Below are positions 33,786 through 48,339 of a DNA stretch of 64,000 bases, piece by piece. Each line of letters starts with the position of its first letter. Positions within the stretch are counted from its first letter, which is position 1. A program made the position numbers and the translations under genes. This stretch comes from Galbula dea (taxonomy: Eukaryota > Chordata > Aves > Piciformes > Galbulidae): positions 1,065,611 through 1,129,610 of the forward strand of contig VWZX01007460.1 of NCBI GenBank assembly GCA_013399015.1, read 5' to 3'. The notes under the pieces were generated by a model. It saw only the letters and a program-made list of their open reading frames with translations, was not told the origin of the DNA and made no database searches.

Positions 33786-36700
33786 TCCTGAGGAGGAGGG
33801 AAGAGATCCCAGGGTGCTGAGCACCAGACCATGCAGTAAGAGCAGCTTTTGGGTCCCACCAGAACAAATGACCTTTGGAGGGAGGGCAAGGGCTGCACCA
33901 GCACTAACAGCATGCCAGAGGCCATCACTTCCTCTCCCTCATCTCAGGGAACTGACACTTCTCCAAGGGGAACAGGATGAAGGTGCTGAGCCACCTTCTG
34001 ACAGCACCAGGGTTAAGTCCCAAGGTGGAGGGAAAGGTGGTCCAGGTCCAGAGAGGGTCACAGCCCAGGCTCCAGCCTCTAAATATCATCTGTTCCAAAT
34101 AAAAATGTTTTCTAGAGACATTTAACTCCTGTTTTCTCTTGTCACCAGGTGGTGTGCAGTGATGCCTCCCCCATGCTCCAGGAGATGCCTCCTGAGAAGC
34201 AGGGCTTGGACCAGTAGCCACTTGGAAAACAGAACAACCTCCAGAAAGGAGGAAAGCAACCTCCTCCCCACCCCCACCCAGCCAAGCAGGCAGCCCCAGC
34301 ACCCACACAGCACAGGCAGCAGCCAGGGGAGCCCATGCTGCTCTGAATCCTGCCATGGAAAGATGAAGTCTCTGTAAGGGGCAGGAGGTCAAGCCATGGT
34401 CACTCAATACCTATTGGATCCCAGCAGCAGAAGTCCATGGCTTCAGCCTCTGGCTCCTGCTCTTTCAAGCCCAGAATGAACTGTTTCATGTATTAACAGA
34501 GAAGAGAACAGAACAAACATTTTTCTTCCCTTTCAAGCTGCATGTAAAACCTCAACCTCTATTCTTTAGAAGAGCCAACCTCCCCCAACACCCAAGAGGT
34601 CTCAGGAAATACTGATGGTTAATCTTGAATTGCTGTGTTTGCTTCTCACTTTCCTCCCTCCAGCCTGAGTTAGTCTAACACCTTAAAACTAAAACATCAC
34701 TCTTGGCACACCACCTTCCCTCTAGCTCATGCCTCTGGGCCTCCACCACCCTAAAGCCTTCCTCCCCTGCACCAGGCTCATCTCTGGGGGTCTAGGTCTT
34801 GCACCAGTACTTGCTGGTGGCTCCTGTGTGCCCTTCCACATGCCCATGGGTGAAGCTGGCAGCCAGCCTTCTCTGCTGGTGACAACAACTCAAACCTGAA
34901 AGGACAGGTCTGTGGACTTGGTCCAACTTCTAGAGGGAAAGTGTCCAAGTGTCCATGTCATAAATATCACCACCACAATGGCACCTCAAGGACACTGAAG
35001 AAGGTTAATCTGTTGGCTTGGACACCTCTGAGGTCCATATCTGCTCAAAGCCAAGCTCTTGGCTCCTCTACTCCTCACAGAAGCTGTGTCCCTTCACCAG
35101 ATTCAACAGAAGCTGAGGACTTCCCTTGGTGATGATGGGCAACAGCTTTATTATGTCAGAGGATTAGGTGGATACAGGCAGCAGATGAGCAGCAAGTGTG
35201 CCACAGCTTCCAGAGGGCTGCAGAACAGGGAGAAACGAGGAGTTAGCTGCATCACCTCTCAACAAACCTGCTGGAGGTTGGTACTTACCATACACCAAAG
35301 CTACTTCCACCCCTCAACAGAAGGAGGAGCTACAAAGACCCCAAGTTAGCCCAAATCGCCAAAATTAACCCTTCAAGCACTAGTTCTTGCTGCTTCTTTT
35401 CTCTCCCTAGCAGGTGCAGTTGTTGTGGTGATGTTCTCCTGCCTCCCCTTAACCCAACAAGCTACAGAGCACCCAGTGCAGGTCGCTTTGTGTCACCTTC
35501 TGTGTCCACAAGCATGCTTCTGCCCTCTCATGAAGGGAGCATGTCAGATGCAGGAGACATGGGGAGGGCTCTCCTGTGGGCAGCAGCAACTAGGACACTT
35601 CCTCCACTGCAAGCAGAACCAGTATTTGGAAGCCAGAGCCCACTGGCTGTGATTTCTGGAGATGTTCTCTGGTTTGGACAGCTAAACTCCAGTGACCCTC
35701 CTCATGGAGGCTGCATCTCTGGCAGGTGTCTGCATGGCAAATGGAATATGCATCCATGGGCTCATCACCTGAAGGCAGAGCACCTTCCAGGTGTCCCTTT
35801 CCTCTTACCATTCAGACAGACTCCTCCATCCTGGCGATCTCAAAAAGCTCTTCATCAAGCTGCACATTACCTGCTCTGGGCATGGATTTTCTGTAGGCAA
35901 AGACCATTTCCTTGGGAAGCAAACCTCCCACCTCCAACCCCTGCTCCAGCCAGGTTCCTTCCCACTGAACCACCTGCAGGGCAGGACAGGTCCTAAGACA
36001 GCTGAGACAGCCCCAGCCACCAGCCCATCTCCTCACTGAGCACAAACCCAGTGGGCAGCAGTAGTTAATGGACAGCAAAGAGCAAAACATGGCACAGCAA
36101 TGTTCCTCTCAAAGAGCAGCTCAGGCCATGGGCAGCCTCCAGCCCTCTAACCATAGCTCCCAACACCCCTGTGGGCAGCAGGCTCTGGGTGCAAGGGGAC
36201 ATCTGGCTGGGTGTGCCAGCAACCCTGTGCCGGCATGATGGGACAGCCAGCACCTCCACTACCAGCTCTGGTCCTCCTCTGGAATAGCCAAGCAGACAGG
36301 GCTCTGGGGCTAGCAACTCCCAGTGCAATTTTTGGGATGAAACCATGTTAAAGGAATGCAGCTCTCACTCCTCATGAAGGCATTCTGTCATCACTGCACC
36401 AACTGGGTGGCTGCCACCCTAACTACTGTGTGCAATGCACTCAGTCTGATACTCAGAGAGCTATTTCTGGGATGTGGAGGTGAAAAACCCTTCCAGCAAG
36501 AATCAGCACTGGGGCTAGCCTCTATCTAAGAAGCTATCAGGAATTTGGAGCAGGATTTTGGTGTCTTTGGATCGTTGGTGGCAAAGAAAACCCTCTGTGG
36601 CCACCAAAACAACAGAGAGAACTACTAACTAAGGGCAGCATGTGGATTTTTACACCTGAGGACCACCCTGCCTCAATCAGGTTGCCCACAGAAGAGATGA

Positions 36701-39295
36701 ACATCATCCTACACCGACCAAGCTACCCCTGGTGCTGCCTCCTGGTCCTGCTCTGCAAATTCCTCCAGCACATTTCCTCCAGAAGATCCAATGAACATGC
36801 CAGGACCCTCCCAGCTCCTACAGACCACAGGGTTATGATGTGCATGAAAGGTTCATCTCCCTTCCATGAAATAGAGGTACTGCTGCAGTATCACCCTCTG
36901 GGCTGCTGTGACTGCAGGACCTGAGTCCTGCCTCGCTGGGAAGCCAGTGCACGTCACTGAACAAACTCTCCTCAGGTCTCTGGCCTTTGGGAAGTGGTTT
37001 TCTTGGAGGATCCAATTTCCTTTCTGTTGCTCATGGATAGAGCAGGGGTGGTGAAAGGCTTTGGGGCAATGCTGGCTGCTGCCTGCTTTCAGTTCTGCAA
37101 GTGTCCTCTGGACTTTGGGGTTTTGTTTTCCTTCTTCTCACTGTGGAGGACTCTGTGAGGGCCTCTGCCTGTTGGGGCACAGTGGGAAAGAAAACACAGA
37201 AAGAAATGCTAAGAACCAAAAACACCAGAAGCAGGAAGAAGTGGCTAACATTGGAGTCTTCCAGAGTGGATCTAGACTCTTCCCCAACAGAAGCAGCAGA
37301 GGGAACTCCACGAGTCTGCAGCCCAACACATGCACCTCTCCTGGTGGCCCACCAGAGCCCCTCCAAAGCAGGGGCTGTAACCTGCAACCCATCCAGGAGG
37401 TGAAGCAGGAGCAGGATTCCTGTTGCAGTGGTCAGCCCATGGGCTGCAGGAGCACCTCAGCTCTCATCTCTCCCTCTGGCAGCTCCCACTCTTCCAGCAC
37501 ACAAGTGTGCTCAGACATGGACTCAGCAGCTCAGTTCTCCTCCCTGCTCCCTGTGCCTGCTGCACATTCTGCTCTTCCCCTCTGCTGCCTGAACATGCAC
37601 AAAAAGCAGCAATTCTTGTTTCCAGACTCCAGTCTCCTTTGCAGTTGCTGTAGCTACAAAAATCTCTCTTCTAACCCCTTTTCATGACCTCTCTTCAGTT
37701 CCTCATCCTCTGCAATCTCCCTTCCCAGCCTGCCTCTGGCACTCTCTTCACACAGCTGAAGTCCTCAAGGCATCTACAGGTCTCAAGAGCTTTTCTCAGC
37801 AGGGTTTCCAGACAACTTCTGCTGCTTTGTTCTCCTGGCTGAGGGGACATCAGTTCCATTTCAAAAGTGTTTACAACTTGTTGTTTATTTTGGTGGAACT
37901 GGAGGCTATTTCTGACACAGAACATCTAGCAACTATGAATGGGCAGAGCCTGCTGAGGAGCTAAAGCCCTTCCATGAAACCACCTCCAGAATCAACACCA
38001 ACATTCCCATGCTGACACTATCAACACCTGGCTGCATTCAAATAGACCAAGAACCACTCAGCCCTCTACCTCCTGATCTTCTTCCTACAGAACAAAGCTG
38101 CAGAACACAAGGCTCTTATCAAGGCTAACTAGAAACAAAATGTTACAGCATCACTTAATCTCTGCTAACACAAGGCCAAGATTGCAGCTCACCAGTGGAG
38201 ATGGCTCTGTTGCCTAAATGAAATGGGATGCAGCCTTAGGTTGAGAAGCTGATGGAGTTCATGCAGTGCTGCATGTCCTAGCAAAGCTGAGGGAGCAGAT
38301 GGATGAGCTCTAGCAAGCGACTCCTCAGGTGGCATCACACATGACCCCATGCATGAGCATCAGCTCACAGGGCTTCAGGGTGGCAGGATTCTTCCTCTGG
38401 GGTGAGAAAAATGATGCCAGAACTCTCTCCAGTGTTATCATCTCAGGAGTTACCTGGCTGCATAGTCATTCAGGTGGAAAATGATGACAGACTCAAGGCA
38501 AAAAGCAGCCAAATGGCATTGTGGTCAACACCACTTGACCAAAGAGGTCCAAAAAAGTTCAAGTCTTTCAGCATGGACTTTCCCACATCTCCATTTATTT
38601 GTTCCTCTGTCTTCATGAGCACAGATTACAGGATCTTCTTTTGGACAATGGGGACATGTCCCTCTGTCATCCTGGAGACACGCAGCACACGGCTTTGTCC
38701 TGTTGCTTTGCTCCTTGGCTCCTTTCCCTGCTTTAGTCATCTCATAAACCATCTAAGAGCTCTTCCACTTGAATGAGAGAGAGGCTGGGAAGAGTTCTGG
38801 CTTTGGGAAGGAGAGCTGGACTTCTTCTTGTCCTGCTTAATAGACATTTCTAACTACAGACAGACACGATGCTTGGTGTTTCAGAGGGATGCAGTGACAT
38901 TGCTGGCTTGGTGCAGCCTTCTGGCATGAAGCTTGGAGACTGATGTTAATGCTGGAGAAGGGCTGAGTGAATAAGCAAAGAATTAGAGATGGAAGCATTT
39001 TCAGTGTGAGGAAGCACTGGAGGCACTGTGGAAAGGGAGCTCACTGCACTGGTGTGTGGGTGTCTTCCCCACCAGGTGGGATCCAGAAGATGGAAGCATG
39101 GTGCCATCCTAACAGGGAATGGCTCCACAACTCCTTACAGAGCAGCTGCAGTATCACCAGCAAGTTCCCAATCCATCATCACTCCTACAGAAACAGCCTA
39201 CCAGCACTGGGACAGGCAGGGGGGGGAGAGGGGGACCCACAAGCACAGGTCCATGGCTAGCATGTCTTTGGGTCCTTCAGGGAAGGTCCTCACAC

Positions 39296-39490
39296 ATCAC
39301 AGAATCATCCAGGTTGGAGAAGCCCTCTGAGATCATCCAGTCCAACCAGCCACCCATCAATCCCATGCCCACCTCCAACTCATGCCCCCAGGCACCACAT
39401 CTACATGGTCCTTGAACACTTCCAGGGCTGACAACTCCCCTGCCAAGCTCCACCATCTGCTCAGCAGCTGTGGCCACGTCCTGCACCCCC
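39296..39490 (-). mobile_element. CR1 LINE 3'-end fragment
   Basis: tcacagaatcatccaggttg, then gatcatccagtccaaccagc and a diverged internal block ending ctccaccatctgctcagcag. It is an older, more diverged subfamily than the copies around it. Confidence 0.85.
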
Positions 39491-40191
39491 TCCCTGCTTC
39501 CCCTCTGCTCCAAAGGCTCTCAGCAGCCTCAAACTCAAGCTGGTGGATTTTGCACTGAACCAAGTGCTTTCAAACAGCATCAAAGCTCTTCATTATTAAT
39601 AGAAGAGCTGTAATGTGCCAGTAGGAAGCCAAACAGCAGTTTAGGAGGGAAGTGTTGGTAAATCAGGAGCCAGCATCTTAGTCATGTCCTTTCCACCACG
39701 GCACTGCTTCTGATACATGAGGTAATTCCACAGGTCTGGATGCATTAGTCACCCACAAACTGTACTCACAATCAAGGAAAACTCAGCAGCCCTCCAGAAA
39801 TCTCTCCTCTTTTTCTCTGGCATTCAACCCTCTGCTGTCTTACATCCCCCAGAAAATAGAACTCATCCCATCTGCCACCCCAGCAACCATATGGGATTCT
39901 TGGAAAATGAAGATAATTAAAGAAGCCCCTGTGGGATCACAGCTCCCAGATCAGCTGGGGGGTGTTTGGTAGGGCCAAATATTTGAGGTAAACACATCCT
40001 GAGCACAGGGTGGTCCTGCCTTGCTGCTGAGCACCATGTGCCAAGCATGAGCAGCTCAAACCCACCATAGGCAGCTGAGGGTGGTCTGCAGGAGGCTTGG
40101 AGCTGCAGGAAAGCTGATCAATGCTTGTAAGGTAGCAATGTCTCACAAGTACCTCAGGGAAAGAAAAGACTCAAGAAATAGTATTAATTTT

Positions 40192-40508
40192 CATAGAATC
40201 ACCATGGTTGGAAGGGAACTTTGGGGATCACCAAATCTCCTGCTCCAGCAGGGCACCCACAGCAGCTTGCCCAGGGTCACCTCCAGCTGCCTTGGGAATC
40301 TCTCCACACAAGGAGACCCCACAGCCTCTCTGCAAAGCCTGGGCCAGGGCTCCAACACCCTCACACCAAATAAGGTTCACCTTAGGTGTTCAGGTGGCAC
40401 CTCCTGGGCTCCAGTTTGTGGCCACTGCCCCTTGGCCTGTCCCTGGGCACGACCCAGCAGAGTCTGGCCCCAGCCTCTTGCCCCCAGCCTTTAGCTCTTG
40501 CTCAGCTC
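40192..40508 (-). mobile_element. CR1 LINE fragment, about 315 bp
   Basis: From catagaatcaccatggttgg through ctgctccagcagggcaccca, ccagctgccttgggaatctc and gggccagggctccaacaccc to gagtctggccccagcctctt. It matches 20812 and 29068 closely. Confidence 0.95.
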
Positions 40509-42084
40509 ATACATCATGAGAGTGTCCTTGCTGCCAGCCACCACCACCCCAAATCCAAGGAAGGACTGCGCAGCCCTCTGCCCAAGGCTTCTGAAGAACC
40601 TGCACCTCAGCCCCAACCCTGCATCACCCCCAGAGCCCACAGCAGCCTGGGACCTTCTGGGTCCTTCCTGCTCCTCCTCAGGGCAAGGGGAACTGCTCTG
40701 TATTTCCCCAAACCAAAACCTTCTGCTGGCAGAGAGGTTCTGCTGGAGCAAGCCAAGGAGAGGACAATCAGATCACAGTGCAGCAAGGGCAGCTGGGGGG
40801 GAGATGCCAGGAGCTGACTGCTTTGCCCCACAAGCTCTCAGACTCTAACACGAGCCCCAAAGAAAAGGTGATGTTCTGCCAGCACCCAAAGAGGTCAGTC
40901 ATTATGGGATGGGCAGCAGCAACCCACCCCAGAAGCTGCTACCATCAGCAACCCAAAGGAGGAAAAGCTTCTTTTCCTTCGAGAGTTATTGCTGGAAGTG
41001 GCCAGAAAAGCTACTCCACACCATAAAAACAATGCATTCCTGGCTAAGTAATCTTCCTCAGATAATGTGACAGCAGGCCACCTCCAGCCCCAACTCCTAA
41101 CACAAAACAAAGCCCATTTCTGAAAGGCTTCAGCAGCTCCAGCTCAAACTCCTGCTCTTTTCTCTGACGTAAATACTCTCCAGGCAGAGCAAGGAGCTGA
41201 CACCTGCCCACATAAGTCACACACATTGGGAAAAACAATGAGGATTATTTTGGCCTCTGAAAGTGATTGGAGAAGAATGGGTTAGGAAAGTCACTGCAGA
41301 ATCATTTGCTTGATTTGCTTGGTTTCCTTCTGTGTATTTGTTCTCGTGCTGCTCTGCTTTGCAAGTGCTCTGCAGGCGTCAGTCACACAGAGGCTGCTCA
41401 GAACACTCCAAAACCCAGAGACTGCAACACTGAAATGATCCAGTTTGAACATATTTACCCAAAAAAGTTCTGTCTTTTCCCTATTTATCAAAAAAGGTGT
41501 TTTTTTCCACTTGAGAACCCCGAAGTTTGTAATTACATTATTGCCTCACCAGCTCTCCTCCTCCTGCAGTTGCAGCCCAGCTGGGAGGTGTGAGCACCAC
41601 AACCCTCCCAGTTTACTGGCCCAACCTCAACTGCTCTGCCTGAAATCAAGCTGTAAATGCAGCCCTTCCTCCCCCTCCATTAATCAAATATGCTGAAGGT
41701 TAATACACTCAATTCATTGGGTTTTTGGTTGGCTTTTTTCCCTTCCATTGCTAACATTTCATGTGCTCTCCCAAGTCTCCCCACGGGCTGCACCCACCAC
41801 TGAGCCCAGAGTCCCCAGGGTGTCCGGGCAGGACCCCAGCAGGTCTCTGACCCAACCTCCTGCTCAAGCTATGGGGCTGTGAGACTGGACAAGGTCAATC
41901 CACTGACACCACAGTAGTGTTGACTTCAAGCTCACGTGAAGGTGCCTACACCAACCCTTCCTGACTATGGCACAGCACCTCCAGGGGACAGCAGAGCAAT
42001 GGGTGAGGCAGGGGCGAGGTCCAGGCTGCCACCCCAGGGCTGATGCTGCTGATGAGCACGTGGAAGGCAGACAGCTGCTGAAGC

Positions 42085-42255
42085 TTTCAGAGTCATCAGA
42101 TGGTGTGAGTTGGAAGGGACCATTAAAGCTCATCCAGTCCAAGCCCCCTGCAGTGAGCAGGGACATCTGCAGCCAGATCAGGTTGCTCAGAGCCCCAGAC
42201 AACCTGACCTTTCCTGCATCCACCACCATGGCATCCCCACTCATGCATCCTGGCT
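42085..42255 (-). mobile_element. CR1 LINE 3'-end fragment
   Basis: gagttggaagggaccattaa, ctcatccagtccaagccccc, agatcaggttgctcagagcc and ccagacaacctgacctttcc follow CR1 order in reverse complement. Confidence 0.9.
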
Positions 42256-43500
42256 GCACTTCAAGATGGGCTAAATTCTCCCTGCTCCTTGGAGCTCCCC
42301 AGCAGGGTCTCCAGGAGGGAGGTTTGGGTGTTTGTTTAGAGGAGGCAGCTCTGTTTCCATGCCTGCAGCCCCCACCCCTCCATCTCGGCGTGGGCAGAAG
42401 CCAGAGGGGATTTTCCTCTCCTCTGTGCTTTTCCAAGCAGATCACAACAAAAGATGAAATCCTGCTCCTTCCTCCTGTGATTTCCTTTCCTGCTGTCTGG
42501 TAAACCCAAGCAGGACACCTTCACTGCAGGAAGCCTGAGGAGCACTGCAAACCCAACGATCTGACCAGAGCCAGCTGCCACCCGTGCCAGGTGAAGGGGA
42601 AGCGACACTGGAGCGCGGGGGCAGGAGAACAATTAACCTTGGTTCTTATGCTGCTGCTAATTTCCCAGCTTAGCACAGTCCTGCCAACAGTGTCTGCACA
42701 GCAGCTCCTGCACAGCCAAGGTGCAGCTGGACAAGGGCAAATTAATCAGTGGGCAGGATCCCTTACGGGGGCAGAAAGGACCCAGCAGATCGGGTTACCT
42801 CCATCCCAGCTTCGAGTGGTGGCGTTAGCAGCTCCGGCTAATTGCTGAAGTTAATTAGGCACAGGATCCTCTTTCAGAGGGAGACAGGATGTCTTTGTGA
42901 GCCAGCAGCCCTCTTTTCCTCCTGCTTCTTTGGGAGAAATTGTCAGCTTTTTGCTGAGAAACGGGATGGTGCTGGAGGAGGGGGTGGTGGCCCCGGGACG
43001 GTGGTGCAGGGGGTTGACCCACTCACGCTCCGCTCCAGCTCCTTCCCAGCCCTGCCAGTTGGAGCTGCTGGGCGACTGGGGAGCTTTGGGATGTTTTCAG
43101 CGTTCTCAGTGCCTGTGTGGTTCGGCTGGAGACCAGCAAACACTCCCACATTTGTCAAAAGGCTTTCAGAAGGGAGAGTCTAGGCTACAGCCTCGGCTTT
43201 GAATTGAATCTGCCTGCAGGAAGAGGAACCAGAGAATGCTCTCGGCCGGTTCTGGACAATATTTTGGCTGTGGTGACATTTATAGGTGGCAGATAGACCT
43301 AATTTACTATCATCTTGCTTTCAGCAGCCTCAATAAAAATTTTGGCTGGGCTCACACTTGAGAGATCCTGCCCAGAAGGAGCTGGGATGCAGGCTGAGCA
43401 GAGCTGGGGTGCAGGGGGTTGAGCGGGCAGGGAAACCAGGGAGCCTGTGAGCCCAAAGAGCCACAGCCCAGCCCCAAGCCAAGGGGAGAAGAGGGATGGC

Positions 43501-43586
43501 AGGCAGGGAAAGGGAAAAGGGGGAAAAGAAAGGACTAGCCAGGCAGTGAAGGGGAAAAGGGGGAAAAGAAAAGACTAGCCAGCAGG
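43501..43586. repeat. Tandem duplication, 2 x about 40 bp
   Basis: Two adjacent 40-bp copies start at 43501 and 43541, both carrying gggaaaagaa and ag(g/a)actagccag. They are purine-rich with a handful of differences. Confidence 0.88.
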
Positions 43587-44900
43587 AAGACGAGCTTGAG
43601 ATCTACACATCAGCTCCTCCACAGAATCCAGTCTGTTCTGCTGGCTGCCCCAGGGAAGGCTTTACTCTGGCATCTTTGATGCCTGGACCCATTTCCCCAC
43701 AGCAGCTGTAATCTATTTCCAAATGTGCCTTTATCTGAAGGCAAAACTTCCATTAGCCAATATTTGTCTGAGGCAGATTCTGTGATGAGAAGACTGCTCT
43801 GCAGCCATCTCCACACTAATTACATGAATTAAGAAAGCCATGAAAGTGCAATGGCTGTATTTTTAACTTCCCAGAAAGCTGTCTCTTAAGCCTATGAAGT
43901 TCAAGGCCCTTTCTTAGATCTCTTGGAGGGAGATCTGATTTCAATCAGCTTGCGAGAAGCATCCTTAGATGTTCCCAGAGCAACTCTCCCAAGCAGAGCA
44001 GTGCTGTTCCAAGGAAGAAACTTGTCAAGAGTCTCCTGAGAGGCAGCACTGGGAAAAGCTGTGGACAAGCAGGAACCAGGCTGGAGGAGCTGTGGATGGC
44101 TTGGAACACTGAGCTCCTGAAAAGGCCATCCCTGCATCTGTCCATCCATCTGTCCGCCCACACACCCCACCCAGAGGAGCACACCCATGGCAACACCAAA
44201 GCAGCAGATTCAAAGCAACCACCTCACTGGTTCCTGCTGAGAGAGGGAAGATTGGTGCCTGATTCTGGGAGGAAAAGGACAGATTATCTTTGTTTTAATG
44301 GAGGAGCCTGGAGAAGACATTTTGATGTACGACTGCTAGTTCACACGGGGTTAGCCACAGAGCTGGAGATGTTTTATGAGCATACTTGGCTTAATTTTCC
44401 AGTTCAATTTGTGGAAAGTTTCTAGACCAAGAGCCAACTGAAAAGTGAAAGAGCTAAAGCTTTAAAAAGCTGTTTTGCCAGACTCTGGGGGATATGAAAA
44501 GCCCACACAGCAGACAAACAGATAAACCACCCATCTTCAACCTGACCCCCCTGTGAGCCCAAAGCACTGAGCCCAGGGAGGCTGCTGGCATCCCACTGGT
44601 ATGGGGCTTCTCCTCTTGGCCAACCAGCCTCAAATGGACCTTTCTGATTTCCCTCAGCCCTCCCAAAACAAGGTCACTGCTCTCTGGCCTACAAGCACTG
44701 CTCTTGATCACATCATCCTTGGGGTTTGGGTTGGGTTTTAATGCATAGAAATGATTGTGGATATGTATTTAAATGGTTGTCTGGATCCACTGAACCTGCT
44801 GCTTGCCCAAATATCTTAAAATACCTCATTGGAAGCAGATAGATAACAGAGAGAAAATAAATCCAGGATTATTTGAGCACAACATAGGAGTTACACAATG

Positions 44901-44913
44901 CACACACACACAC
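44901..44913. repeat. (CA)n microsatellite
   Basis: Six and a half CA units in the large ARHGAP26 intron. Confidence 0.85.
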
Positions 44914-47481
44914 GTCTACATGTGCATGTTTTAAATGTGTTCCCATCAGCAAACAGCCTGGAGTACATTTATCTGCAGAGCCTACCAAGGATCCTGCTGG
45001 TGTTCTTCATGCAACAGGTTCAAGGATGCCTGCCAGACCCTTGAACCACTGAGCTTTATGGAGCTTTCTAACTGCAGGCACAAGCTGGGGCTCCACACTT
45101 GAAACTGCTTTTTAAAGAAACCCCAAAACCAAAGGCCCAAAGCAGACAGACACCCTTGCAACAGTCTGCACCAAAAAAAGTCAGTCAGTCATAAGATACT
45201 TTGAATATTATGTCATCTGGAATAAGCCAAGCAACAGGCTGGGAATTTTAGGATCTCTTCTCAAGGAAGAAAGCCAGGAGATAGGCGGTTTCTGAGCTAG
45301 GCTGGAAATCATCTCTTCTCTTGAGCACAAAGCCAACCCCACGGCTAAGATACAAAGCACAACCCACCCTGCAGACATCTGCTCACATCCCCCTGCCCAG
45401 CCCAGGGCAGAGAAGCCTCCCAGGTCCTCAGGCACACAACCCCAGGAGGGAACTGCTGCTGGCTGGTGCAGAAACTGGGCCTTTTCCTCTCTGCAGTGCC
45501 ACCAAGTGCCCTTTGAACCATGCTGATGGGGAGCAAACCCAGTTCTCTTCCTGCCACAGAACCTGGCACCTCACTTTTCCTGGGCTGTCCCCAGTTCTGC
45601 TCTTGTAATCTTTGCCTATTCCCTGGGACTCCAAAGAGGAGACACTTCCATGTAGGGTAACCTCACCCCAACCTCTCTCAGATGCCCCAAGCTGACGTTC
45701 TGCTGCTGAGAGCTGAGAACCCTCTGCCTCCCCAGGCAAAAGGACCTGCAGATCTGTTATTTGGGGTGTTATTTGGCTGTGGCTGGCAGGTGCCAGCACC
45801 TGCTGGGCACTCAGGGCTTTCATCCCCCCCACCAAGGGCACAGCAGAGGAGCTGTGGTGGAGGAGGAGGGTCCCAGGGGGACCCTGGCTCCGAACTGCTG
45901 GCTCCAACAAGGTCTCTTCCCAGCTCTTGGCTTTGAGAGGAGCCCTGGTGGCTCTCAGCCAGCCAGCCACAATGCAGTGGAAGGAAGAAGAAACAGCTTT
46001 GTTGTGCCCAAAGCCTCACAATTAATCAAGTTCCTATTTCCCTGTGGTCCAGCTTCACCTCCCCTGAGCACACCAGGCAGTTTCTGTCACCACACAGGAC
46101 TCCAGACACCCTGTGCCCAAGACTAGGTTTTTTTTGCAATCTGTATGAAGGGAGAGAAGCAGAAAGCAAAGCTCAAGTCAAAATGAACCCCAAGCATCAC
46201 TTGGATGGCATGAAGAGTCTGCTGCAACGTGGGAACCTCCTGAGCAGGCTGGCAGCCCCTTCCCTGCTGGCTGCCATCCTCTGGGACATCAGCTCTCCCA
46301 CCCAGGAGGAAAAGGACCCCTCTGAGCACAAACTGTCCCATTTTTGTACTGACACACATCAACACAAAATACCCCAGTGCATTTTCCCAGTCTTTGTCTC
46401 CAAACTAAAAGTAAGCCTGGATATTGGAGTGGGGGAGAGCAGGTAGGAATCCAGGTGCCCCAGGGACAGGAGGGCTTGACTGATGGGAAAATGCCTTAAA
46501 CAGGAGTCCCAGAGATGCTATTTGAGAGAGACATTCCCAAAGTGGCAGGATGAGGGTGGGAGCTGCTCCTGCACCTCCAACTGCCATTAATCTTCAGGAA
46601 TATAAACAAGAGGAGCAAAAGAGAAGACAGTGACAAGAGCCTCTGCCAAACAAGGGCAGGAGAGCAAAAGAGAGAGGAACTGAAGAGGTCACCCAGGTTC
46701 AGGGCTCATTTCTGACATACCACAACCCCCTCTGGACAGAGGATGGACAGACCTGCTGGCTCCTGCCTCCTCTGTGCAGTCAGACCCTGCAAGAGCCCAG
46801 CCTGAGCCCTAGCCCCATACCAGCACTGCCCTGAGGCTTTGCCAGCTCCCTGGTGACCTGCAGAGCAGATCCCCTCCATGCTATTCCATCAACCTAGAGA
46901 TAATTTATCTTTCTTTTCAAAGCATTGTTGGGTTCCTCTCTCCTGAACTCATTCAGCCTTCTGAAATGGCTAATATATAGGGAAAACAGCTTGAAACCAC
47001 AAAGAGGTTCTGCTCCTCTCCTGCATCATCTGGTAAGGGGAAGGGATTATTTCAGAAACACTCTGACCTGTAAGCCTGACCTCCAGGAAATGCTGGTGCA
47101 CAGAGGGGAAAGCCCAAAAATTCCCCAGCAGGGTCATGCCCAGAGGGTTTTCCCCAGCCCTGGCACTGCCATGTTCACCACACCCTGCCAAGGAGAACCA
47201 GCAGCTGCCTCAGCCCTCTGCTGCTCCCAAACTGGCTGTCTGTGACCAGTTAGAGACCAAGGAGGGTTTTAATAAGCAGCAGCAGAAGCAGCAGCTCCAA
47301 GTGGCTTGGCTGCATGGGCACCTCTCTTCCCACCTGCATGCATCAGCAGCCAGGGTTGAGCATGGCTTTGAGCACATGATGGGAGATGGATCCTGCAGGC
47401 CCCTGTGCTCCTGGGACCCACAGCTCCATGTGGGATGTGTGAGAAGGAGCTGCAGGAGCCACATCCCTGGCACACACAGAT

Positions 47482-47640
47482 CATGGAATCACAGAATGGT
47501 TTGGGTTGGAAGAGCCCTTTAAGGTCACCAAGCCCAACCCTTACCCAGCACTGCCAGGTCACCACTAACCCATGGCCCTCAGCACCACCTCTCCAGGGCT
47601 CTGAGACCCCTCCAGGGATGCTGACTCCAGCACTGCAATG
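47482..47640 (-). mobile_element. CR1 LINE 3'-end fragment
   Basis: gaatcacagaatggtttggg, ccagcactgccaggtcacca, ccatggccctcagcaccacc and cccctccagggatgctgact mark the subfamily also present at 53104, 57457 and 62350. Confidence 0.93.
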
Positions 47641-48339
47641 GGGAGGTGTGGACCTTCAAATAGCACGTCATGGCCACCAGCACCATGGCCTCAGGGTGCC
47701 CTCCCCACCCCTCCTCCTCCAGCCCAGGAATGCCCTCCTGAGTGCTCAGCCCAGGCCCAGGCAGCAGCCACTGGTGGAGGCTGTTGTGCCAATACACCAG
47801 TGCTTGAAACTCCTCTCATTTTTGGGCAGGGAAGGAGAAATGCTGCTCAAGTTTCAACTGGGAAGCCCAGTGAAGATTTATTCTGGTCCTGTAAATGAAA
47901 AGCACGTGGGAATAACCTCTCCTCCTCAGAGGAACTGGGTTATGTTGCATCACCACCAGACCTCAGATCTGCTCCTGCTTCTTTCCATGCCCATGGAGGA
48001 CAAGAAATAGCCACATAGTCAGGGGAAAGATAAAGTGAAATGCAGACAGACATGGGATGACTAAATCCAAGTTTCCCAAAGCTATAATTCCCCTAAAGGC
48101 AGAGTCCCCAGGGTGAAGGGGGTGCAGCAAACAGCAAAGTGCTAGGGCTGGGTGGTGGAGCAGGGATTTGGGTGAGGATGGGTGCTGTCATCAGCCCACT
48201 GCTTCCCTGGCACCTGGGAGGAACCCTGACCTCAAAGGGCTCCAGGGGGATCCCTGACAGGCCCAGAGGGAGACGTTGCTGGGCACAGGGAGTGTTGTTA
48301 AGGTGGTTGAGATACATCCCCCTGAGAAACCAGGGGAAA

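Noticed and set aside
34890..34950. Possible CR1 tail (ggtctgtggacttggtcc)
   Set aside because: Too short and missing the ordered CR1 blocks seen at all accepted copies.
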